Assembly (NCBI GenBank): GCA_025149285.1
Contig: CP102274.1
Coordinates: forward strand, 1,379,501 to 1,443,500
DNA: 64,000 nucleotides
Direction: 5' to 3'
From: Hungatella hathewayi
GTDB taxonomy: Bacteria; Bacillota; Clostridia; Lachnospirales; Lachnospiraceae
Below, in pieces: positions 9,688 through 19,900 of the stretch (within the stretch, counting starts at the first letter, position 1; every line of letters begins with the position of its first letter). The translations under genes and the position numbers were made by a program. Below the pieces are notes generated by a model. That model was not told where the DNA came from. It searched no databases and saw nothing but the letters and a program-made list of their open reading frames with translations.

Positions 9688-10821
9688 CTATCCATAACCC
9701 ATTACCTTTCGGAATCGTTCAAACAGCGCAGTTTTTTTGTAGTAAACTTCTAAAACCAACATAGAAGTGCCACACTTCGGACATTTGAGTGGGTCATATC
9801 CAAACGTCAGAATAATCGAGTTACGCCAATCCAGAAGACTGGAAAGATAGCGTTGTTTCTGAGGGGATAAACATTGCCGAAGATTTTTTTCCTGTTTATG
9901 ATGTTTTGCATAAATACCGTAGTAACGAACCATTTTGAAGTGCTTGTCAGGGATATGAATAATCAGGCGTTTTATAAAATCAATGACGGGGAGGCATTCT
10001 GTAACCGTCTTGTGATCCTCATGCCTGGTGTAATGAAACGTCACGGAGTCACCATCGTAAGAATCAATTCTGGAGGCAGCAATAACCGGTCGTCCGAGAT
10101 ATCGGCTGATATACTTAATGGTGATATCAGGAGAGCAGAGATTGGGTTTGGCACGGACATAAAAACCATCCGGGTGATCCTTATAAATCTGATTTTTAAG
10201 TTTAAGGAAAGAAGAACCGAGTTTATGCGCAAGTTTTTCTAAAAGAACCTTACGGAAAGCAAAGCGTAAAAATCTGAAATCAAAATGTTTGTTTGGACGC
10301 CAGGAGGTAAAATTACCGGCCCCGCCCTCGGAAATGAGCGCATGGATATGAGGATTCCATTTGAGGTCTCTACCAAAAGAGTGAAGGACACAAATAAACC
10401 CGGGAGTAAAGTTTTCAGTTTTATTAAGTTTAGAAAACATACGGAGGACGACATCTCGGACGGCATGAAAAAGACAATTCAAAAGAGAATGGTCCTTAAG
10501 AAAGTATATGCGAAGTTCCTCTGGAATCGTAAAGACACAGTGTCTGTGGTTACAGGAAATGAGCTTGCAGGACATACGAAAAGCCCGTTTCTGATTATAC
10601 ATGTTACCACAAGATGGACAGAAACGGCTTTTGCAGGAAAAAGGTACAGATTTAAGTTTACCACAATGGGGACAGCCGTAGACAGCTTGTCCATAAGAAG
10701 GATCGTGGCAATGGATCATACGTTTGATGTTATCCATAACATTTTTGCCAGGACGAAGAGCATACTGGATGTACTCAAAGTGGTCACTGAAAATAGTTTG
10801 AAGAATGTTCTTTTTATACAT
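9688..10821 (-). CDS. IS91-family HUH transposase
   Basis: 377 residues, apparently intact. The N-terminal zinc-binding domain has CPHCG (Cys50/53) and CKSRFCPSCG (Cys63/68/71). The catalytic core has the HUH-type motif WNPHIHALISEGG (His158-x-His160) and a helix with a candidate catalytic tyrosine, IKYISRYLGRP. This is the relaxase-like single-strand transferase of IS91 elements, which nicks the origin end and drives rolling-circle transposition. A late CPKCGTSM knuckle lies near the C-terminus. It is transcribed against both flanking operons. Confidence 0.92.
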   Translation of the reverse strand: MYKKNILQTIFSDHFEYIQYALRPGKNVMDNIKRMIHCHDPSYGQAVYGCPHCGKLKSVPFSCKSRFCPSCGNMYNQKRAFRMSCKLISCNHRHCVFTIPEELRIYFLKDHSLLNCLFHAVRDVVLRMFSKLNKTENFTPGFICVLHSFGRDLKWNPHIHALISEGGAGNFTSWRPNKHFDFRFLRFAFRKVLLEKLAHKLGSSFLKLKNQIYKDHPDGFYVRAKPNLCSPDITIKYISRYLGRPVIAASRIDSYDGDSVTFHYTRHEDHKTVTECLPVIDFIKRLIIHIPDKHFKMVRYYGIYAKHHKQEKNLRQCLSPQKQRYLSSLLDWRNSIILTFGYDPLKCPKCGTSMLVLEVYYKKTALFERFRKVMGYG

Positions 10822-10864
10822 AAGAATATTTTACAACAAAAAGTGACAAAGGAAAACCCCAAAA

Positions 10865-10910
10865 CCCCTCATGAGTGAGGGGCAGGGGAGTTGAGAGTGC
10901 CGAAGGCACT
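10865..10910. repeat. two hairpins at the IS right end
   Basis: CCCCTCA (10865-10871) pairs with TGAGGGG (10876-10882), and AGTGCC (10896-10901) pairs with GGCACT (10905-10910) around a GAA loop. Subterminal hairpins are typical of rolling-circle IS ends (ori or ter). The second one supplies the first codons of the open frame of the giant surface protein. Confidence 0.6.
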
Positions 10911-13900
10911 TTGTTCTGTTGGATTTAGTATTATTTCAGCAGATGCATCGGAGGGAGAAAACAGAGGAAGTACGTTTGCCTATTATGGCTCCCAGAATCT
11001 TTTAAAAGAGGGAGCAAGTTTTCCTTTTTATGGAAAAAACCATAATCGGGTTGGCCTTTGGCCATATGGGATTACCAATGTAGAAGGCGGCCATTCTGCA
11101 CCTGGATACTGCCTGGAACCGAATAAGTCCATGCGTTCGGGCACTCCGGGAACGATTGTAACATATGACCTTGATACGGATGGTGACAACCTGCCCCTTG
11201 GGCTGACAAGAGAGGATGCGGAAATTTTATGGTACGCCCTCTCATCATCAGGTAATTTTGAAGGAGGCATTTCGGGAAATGGGAAAATCGGCCAGGGACA
11301 TTATATTTTGGGGCAGGCAGCTACCTGGGCCATTATGTCAGGAAATTGGAATGGGTTAGATGATTTCCGTAGTCAGATGGAAGTCCTAATCGAGAACCTG
11401 AAAGATCCTATGCTTGCGGTATTGACAAGAGGAGCATTGGAACAATTTTTTAAACAGGTTAATGGAGCAGTGGAGGAAGGAGCCGTTCCACCCTTTGCAT
11501 CTAAATTTCAAAGCCAGGCGCCGGTACATAAAATGAAGGAAAACGGGGATGGGACCTATAGTATTACATTGGAGTTTGACGGTGATGATTGGAGGCAGTC
11601 CACGCTTGTTTATGATTTGCCAGAAGGGTGGAATGTGTCTCTGGAACATGGCAGAATCACATTTACATGTACGACAGGTAATCCCGATATTGGCCTTGTG
11701 AGGGGACATTTTCAGGATGGCTCCCTGGGGGCTCAATACTGGGTTAAGCCCAATAGCTTTAAAATCTGGTATCCGGATGGTTGGAACGAGAGCAGTGCAG
11801 TAGATGGGAAACAGGCCATGATTACAATGGCAGGGAAACAGGAATCGTGGGAGGTTTGGCTGTCTTTTGGAAAAAGTACAACACACCGAGGGGAAGGAGA
11901 CTATGAAATTCCATATACCCAGTACCTTCATGAGGAGACCTTTAAGCGGGATTATGTCATTGAACTGGAAAAGCAGTGTTCCGAGACAGGGAAAACTTTG
12001 GAAAACTCCACCTTTGAAGTATTAGAAAAGTTTGAGTTTTCGCAGCTTGACGGGACAAATCTGGAAAAAGACCAGTTTATGAAAATGGTGCCCACATCAG
12101 AAGGGAAATTTGAAGATTTAACTGTGTGCGATATGGGGCTTGGTACAGATGCCAACGGACATTTTTCGCATTCGGATAAGAAGCTTTATAAATATGAGAA
12201 GACTTATTGTGGGGGACACCCAGATCCAGTCATTCATTATGTGGATGGTGACTCTGACTCGGCCGATGAAGAAAATGAACGCCGGAAGAAAAAAGCCTGG
12301 GATGCCTGGCAGGAGTGCGTGGACTGGTGTGAGGAAAATTGTGATTTCCATTCCATCGATGAGGGCGTTGCCAGAGACTTAATGGAGGAGGACCGGGATG
12401 AGGCATGGAGTACCTATATTCACCTGAAGCGTATTTACACAGTCAGGGAAACAGACGCCAGAACCGGATATATCCTTCATGACCTGCACAATGATGATGT
12501 CTCCATTGAAATTGTTGAATTTTCATCTTCTCAGTCAGAAGGAGAGGGTGCCATTACCGGCTATTACCCTGGCAATCGGGCAGTTTCGGTTCGAGAGATG
12601 GAGGATGTGCCGCAGTTGTCAAAATCGGAGAAGGTTACAGATATTGTTCAGGCGGGAATGTCAGATGAAGGGAATCAAAACAGTGATTCAGTTACCGGAC
12701 AGGAAAAAATACCTGAGGATAAAGGGAATGAACAAGAGCCTGCTTTTAAGGAGCATGAGAACACAAAGAAACATGAATCGGAATCTTCCGGTGACACAGC
12801 AGAGACCGGTGAGGAAGGGGCGAAGGAGGTGGATGCCGGGTCAGAGGAAACAGCAGATACAACAGAAATAAAAGAGTCTGATGAGGCATCCCAGCCATCA
12901 ATGGAAAACAGAGAGGAAACAGATGAAGAGGCCAGTCCTGAAGCTGAAACGCAGGATTCTGGAAATGAAGCTGAATCAGTGGAAGAAGAGACCATAACAG
13001 AGGACCTTCCTACCGTAGCAACCAGATCCCAGATAGGGATAGAAAAGGACGTGGCCACACCGTCAAATGCGTCCACCTATTTGGTTTCACGCCCGGCCTC
13101 TATAAAAGTTGGAACAGGCGGACACTGGGAATGGGATGGTGTCCAGGAAGACAGTGAGGTGGCACCGATTGAGCAAGGCAGCTATCCGTCCGGGTACATT
13201 GGTTACGCTTATCTGGTGAAGGATCACAGGACAGAAGGAGAGCTGCATATTAATAAGCGGGATAAAGAACTTTTTGAGCTGGAAGAGGACAGCTATGGAA
13301 AAGCCCAAGCAGATGCAACCTTAGAGGGCGCTGTATATGGACTATATGCGGCAGAGGACATCAGGCATCCAGATGGGAAAACCGGTGTTGTATTTTCTGC
13401 GGGGGAGTTGGTATCCATTGCCACAACGGATAAAAATGGTGATGCTTCATTCTTAACCATAACAGAAGTATCAGAAACCTCAAGAGAGGTACCGAATCTC
13501 TATACGGGTAATGAAGTACGGAATGGAAATGGCTGGATTGGACGTCCGCTTATTTTAGGCAGTTATTATATAGAAGAAATCTCACGCTCTGAAGGTTATG
13601 AACGTTCTGTAACCGGCAAGAACTTATCTGAGAGCAATCGAACAGGAAAGCCTATTGTCTTAACCGCGTCAGGGAGTGCCTATACAGATGGATTTACCCA
13701 TAGTATTAATGAATGGTTTGAGGATTCCTATGATTTTACGGTTAAATATTATAAAACAAAGGGTTTCGATATTCTGCTTTCCGGTCTCCCGGAGCGTGTC
13801 AAGGCATATGAGGTGACAAGAAAGGAGACTGCATCACAGGAGCAGGTGATAACCGGAACAGAGCGCGTAGAGAAAAAAGATGCACAGGGAAATATCCTGT

Positions 13901-16900
13901 ACCGGACTGCCGAGGGTGGAGAATACAAGTTAGACGAAACCGGGAATAAGATTATAAAATCAGATGATAGCGGCAATCCGGTGTTGTCTGACCGGGCGCT
14001 CACCCAAACTGTTTCGGCAGTGAACCGATTAAATGATTATATCTCATCCATTGAGCGGGAGGAACCGTCCGATTTGGATATGGAAGAATCAGAAGATATT
14101 GACGAGGATTATATTTTGTGGGAGACATCATCGGCTCTTGCTCTTTCGGGGTATAAGAGTGGGCTGTCTGATTACCCGTTTAAAAAACTCAAATTATTTG
14201 GAAAGACAAATGGGAAGATGATAGATGAGATTCTGACCTTCTGCTCCTCGGAAAGTTTTTGGGATGCATATGATGTAGATGCAGTATATGAAGAGGCGGG
14301 AACCTGGTATGCAAGAATTCGTTATGGATATAAAGCATTGGCGAACCAGCCAGCCATTTATGAAAGCGGCAGTGGTCTTTTAGTAATCCGAAAGGAATAT
14401 GAGGGCGGGTTTTATTATGCAGTCTATGAAGAGGGACAGTATGATATGGATGGTTACCGCTTCACAGTAGAGAAAAAGGAACTGGACCTGGAGGCTTTGG
14501 GGCAAGACGAAATTCTGTTAAAGACGGTTTATGCACCTGTCTATGAGACCTATGCGGCTGGGGAGTTCATATTGGACAGTGAAGGACAGAAAATCCCGCA
14601 GATGGAGGCGGTTCCAATCTATACCAGCCAGGAGGTGGTTTCCTATGAGGAAATTCTGACCCCTGTAAAGACTACCGCAGTGGAGGGTCAGGTGAGCATC
14701 CATGTGGATACGGACGAGGAATTTACAGAGGGGGAAAAACATGAGAGAACTTACCGGGTAGTGACAGAACAGAAAATAACAGAATATACAGCAACCGTGA
14801 ACGTCATGACGACCAAACCTGCACAGAAGAGTGGCTCTTATCTAAAGTTCCCTGTATTATTCTATCCGGGCCAGTATGAAATCTATGAAGATAACGGCAC
14901 ACGGAAAGAGCCGGTTATTATGCTGGAGCGGGTGATTAAGCAGGCAATCGAGGTGAAAAAGGATATTGCTCTGGACTCCTATGAGCATAATACCTATGAG
15001 ATTCACCGTGACCCGTTTACCGTTCTTTTTGGAGGGTATAACGGAACACAGGAGACGAAGACGCTTCCCGGCTTTTTCTTTAAACTGTATCTGCGTTCTG
15101 ATTTAGAGAAAACAGACAAGCTTATGAAAAAGGAAGATGGCAGTTATGACTATGTAACATTTTTCAAGGAAAATCCCGATGCTGCGTTTGAGCTTGCAAT
15201 TGAGTGGGATTTGGAAAAGTATGATGCAGACGGGGATATGACAACCGTACATGCAAACCGGGGCGGCGGGAAGGACGACTACTGGGGACAAAGCAGGATG
15301 CTTCCTTACGGTACATATGTTTTGGTGGAGCAGCAGCCAACAGGCCTCCCACAAAAACATTATGAGATTGATGCGCCTCAGGAGGTAGAGATTCCTTTTG
15401 TTCCACAGATAGATGCCGATGGTACAGTACATGATAAAATCCCATCTAAGGAATATCTTTACGACTCTGCCATGACACCGGAGGAATTGACTGAGCGTTA
15501 TCAGATTCGATTTAATGAAGAAACCCATATCATATATGCGCATAATAATGACGGCGATTTTGAAGTGTTTAAGTATGGTCTGGAGCCGGACAGCAGAAGG
15601 GATTGCCAGAATGAGACAGTAGCGAGGTATTATCATTACGGCTCTATCAGCGAGGATGCTGGAAGTGCAGACCAGGTGTATTATGAAACTTATTACGACC
15701 GGGATGGAACGATAGCGGATTATGGTGTAACAATGAATGGAGTGGTTACCATGACCGGAAAGTCTACTGCCGTGGACCGGATGTACGCGAAAGCACTTGT
15801 ACCCTGGAGTGTGTTAGATCCCAGATATGGAGAAGTAATCAACGATGACGGCGATATCGGAAACCGGGAAGCTGGCCTGGAGACAGATGGAACCTTTAAT
15901 TTTATTTCCTTTGCAGTCAAGGATTTTGAGAATGAGTTTTACAGCTCCAGACTCAGGATTGAGAAATTGGATTCTGAAACTGGAGAAAATATTCTGCATG
16001 AAGGAGCGCTCTTTAAGATTTATGCAGCCAAAAGGGACGTGATTGGAAATGGTGCTTCCGGTGTGACAGGAAGCGGGGATATCCTGTTTGATGAGGAGGG
16101 AACGCCTCTCTATGAGGAACGTGAACAAATTTTCATGCAGGACGACACCGGAGCGGAAGTAGGGGTTTTTAAGGCTTACACCACAATCCGGGACGGAGAA
16201 GTTGAAGGAGAGGACGGAAGCCTGCATACAGAGAAGCAGTGCGTGGGGTATCTGGAAACGTATCAGCCGTTAGGCGCCGGCGCTTATGTTCTGGTGGAGG
16301 TAGAGGCACCGGATGGATATGTGAAGTCGAAACCTATTGCATTTACGGTATACAGCGACAAGGTGGAATATTATGAAGACGGCAATCAGGAGAAAAGGAC
16401 GCAGGCGGTAAAATACCAGTACATGCGTCCCATTGGCGCTGACGGGAAAACCGTTGTAGAGGATATGCACCAGATTATTGTAAAGAATGCACCTACACAT
16501 ATAGAAATACATAAGCTGGAAAACCGTGCGGATGCCGTCACATACCGTGTAGAGGGAGATGAAAAGCAGCTAAAAAACCGCGGGGACGTGGATTTACAGT
16601 ATAAACCCAATGGGGAATTTGCCGGGTTTGGTTATGTGACAAAACGCCTTGAAAACGGTCAGGAGAAGATATATGTGGAGAATGCAACACTGACATTGTA
16701 TGAGGGGCTGGAAGTAAAGCAGACTGGGGAACACGAGTATGAGAAAGTCAAGGTGAAGAGAAATCTATTTGGCTCAGTAACGGGAATCCAGGCGTATGAT
16801 ACCGGCGTGGATACCGATATAAGACAGACTGGGACAAACGCAGCAGGGCAGGCGGAGTGGGATATTACAGAAGAGGATAATCCACCCGTGGACATATGGT

Positions 16901-19900
16901 ATTTTGACTTAAAATATGATCCCACAGAACTTGATGAACAGACCGGCATCCTCTATGGACTGGATGACTGGGGGAACCGTCTCTGTATGTTGGATTCAGA
17001 AACAGGTATGGCTTATGTGACAGATAAAACCGGCGCAGTGATTGTCTGGCCGCTTGATGAAAATGGGGATAAAATCATTTCCCAATCCGTAGAAGTATAT
17101 ACCAACGGGGAAGGAAATTCATCTATCAACATGGATTTGCAGCCAGTACCAGATGAAAACGGGCTTCCTATCTATTATAAGGATGGCGGTGTTATATGGA
17201 TTGAGAATGAATGGGTGACGGACCATGGTGCCTGTGAAATTGCAAGAGTAAGGCAGGGCGCCTATATCCTGGAGGAGACAGCTGCCCCGTTGTCAGACGG
17301 TTATGTACAGTCCGCATCAGTCGGTGTGATTGTCCGTGATGTAAGCGAGAAGCAGTCCTATGTGATGGAGGATGATTACACAAAGATTGAGGTATCAAAG
17401 CTTGATATGACTTCCAGAAAAGAGATTGAGGGCGCGGTTTTAACACTCTACGAAGCATACCGCGTCTATGATGATTCCGACCGGGGGTGGCATTTGGAAA
17501 TTCTCCGGGATATGGAGGACAAACCGATTGTAGCGGAACGATGGGTGTCAGAAGGAAACGTTCCACACTGGATTGACCATATCATGCCGGGAGATTATAT
17601 TCTTCAGGAAACAAGAGTACCAACAAAGGCCGGCTATGTGACGGCGGAGGATGTGGAAGTCACCATATTGGAAACCGGTGAAGTACAAGGCTATGTAATG
17701 GAAGATGATCATACAGCGGTAGAGGTTTTAAAGCTGGACTCCCGGACCGGGGCTGTGATGGATAATCTTCACCGGGCCACACTGGCTTTATACGAAGCCC
17801 AGGTAGATGAGAATGGGGAAGTGCAGTATAGAGATGATGGAACCATACTCTATCATCAGGAAAAGAAGGTGTATGAATGGCAGACAGATGATGGAAGTGA
17901 TGTGAGAAAAACGGCCCATCAGGTTACCATACCGGGTGGACACAGCTACACGGCCTATGATTATGAGATAGAGCAGGTTCCGGGAACAAGTCAGGCGGTT
18001 TGCTATATCACGGAGACAGGAGCCATGCGTTTTGAGTATCTTCCTGTGGGGAAATATGTGTTGGTAGAAGAGCAGGCTCCTTACGGCTATACAGTGGCAG
18101 CACCGGTTTATGTACCAGTCCTTGATGTGGGTTCTAAGGAACGGGTGCAGACCATTACCATGACAGACGAACCGATTCAGGTACTCCTGACAAAAGTGAA
18201 TGTGACAGGTGGAAAAGAAATTTCCGGAGCCACAGTTGCCGTCTACCGTGCAAAGGAAGATGGTACACTTGCCAAACACCAAATGAAAGACAAAAACGGG
18301 AATCTGTTGTATGTAACCGATACGGACGGGAATCTGTTGCAGGATGAAGACGGGAACCATATTCCGGCTATGGAGTACGAAGAGGCGTATCTGGTGGAAC
18401 GCTGGATTTCCGGCTCAGACGGAACATACACGAAGCGGGACCAGAAAGAAGGCAGGATACCGGAAGGTTATGAAATCGGGGATTTAAGGCTTCATGAGTT
18501 AAGTCAGCCAGCCGCAGGGAATTACTATTTTGTTGAGGAACAGTCTCCCTTTGGATATGTGAGGGCTGCAGAACTGCCGTTTGCGATTGTTGATACACTG
18601 GATATTCAAAAGATTGAACTGGTAAATGAACTGATTCTGGGCCAGGTTGAGATTATCAAGACCGATAAAAGGAATCCGGAACAAGTTTTATCAGGTGCAA
18701 GGTTCCGATTGTCCAATCTGGATACCAATGTGGCGACCATTCTGATAACGGATTCCGATGGTCGGGCAGTCAGCTCCCCGGTCCCCATTGGAGGGATAGG
18801 AACGGATGGGGCGGTAAGCCTCTATCATTTCCGGATACAGGAGGTGGAAGCGCCTGACGGTTATCTGCTTGACCCGACAGTCCACGACTTCCAGTTTAAT
18901 ATAAAGACAGACCAGTACCAGACGCTCACCTATCAGTATGAAGCAGCGGATAGCCCTAATAGGGTTATCATTTCTAAAAAGCAGCTTACAACAAAGGAGG
19001 AACTGCCGGGCGCCAGCTTAGAGGTCCGCAGAGTCACAGAGATGGTTGACAAGGACGGAACGGTTATACGGATTGACGGTGATGTGATTGAAAGCTGGAT
19101 TTCCACGGAGGTCCCGCACGAACTGGAATGCCTGACAGAGGGAATGTATGTCCTAATCGAGACACGGGCACCGGAAGGATATATAGAAGCAGAGAAAGTG
19201 TACTTTACAATATCCGGGAACATGACAGTGGATGACATGCCTATGGTGGAGATGTTTGATGATGACACCAAGATTGAAATCAGAAAGGTGGACAGTGAAA
19301 ACGGAAATCCTTTAAAGGGTGCGAAGATGCAGCTGATTTTGGAAGCGTCCGGGGAAATCATTAAGGAATGGATTACAGATGAAACCGGAGCGATTCAGTT
19401 CTTCGGTCTCCCGGCAGGCGTGTACTTAGTGAAAGAGGTAGAGGCTCCGGAAGGATACCAGATACCGGAAGGTCCCATGCGGATTACCGTGACCAAAGAT
19501 TATAAGCAACAGACGTTTGTAATGGAGAACCGGATGACCGAATTGATGATTGACAAACTGGACGAGGAGACCAGGGAACCGGTAACAGGAGCAGTGCTGC
19601 AGCTTACAGATGGGGAAGGAAATCAGGTGGCGAAATGGGTTACCACTGGGGAACCGGAACTAATCCGCGGCTTAAAGGCAGGCTGGTATATACTGGAGGA
19701 AATCCAGGCGGCAGACGGCTATCTGCTTTTAAAGGAACCAGTGAGAATCGAGATTCTGGAGAAAGCAGGAATACAAACCGTTACCATTACAAACCGGAAA
19801 CTTGAAGTGGAAGTGGCAAAAACAGATAAAGAGACCGGAGAAAACCTGGCGGGAGCAAGACTTCAGTTGATTCGAGATGCCGATGGCATGGTATTGAAAG

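Larger units (their letters stand above)
9517..10916 (-). mobile_element. IS91-like insertion sequence joining two unrelated loci
   Basis: Limits are inferred: the left end is where the permease stops matching its family (after 9516); the right end is just after the hairpins at 10865-10910, by the GTTC at 10913-10916, the class of tetranucleotide IS91-family elements insert next to. One transposase gene (9688-10821, minus strand) fills it. IS91-type elements move by rolling circle and make no target duplication. DNA to the left is the sugar operon, DNA to the right a surface-protein gene, so both flanks are broken genes and this is not a simple insertion. Confidence 0.75.

Noticed and set aside
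9874..10878. Plus-strand frames across the IS
   Set aside because: They are shadows of the transposase, which has zinc and HUH motifs on the other strand.
15103..15636. Cys- and Ile-rich minus-strand frame inside the adhesin gene
   Set aside because: Antisense shadow without a ribosome site; the plus strand is clearly coding.
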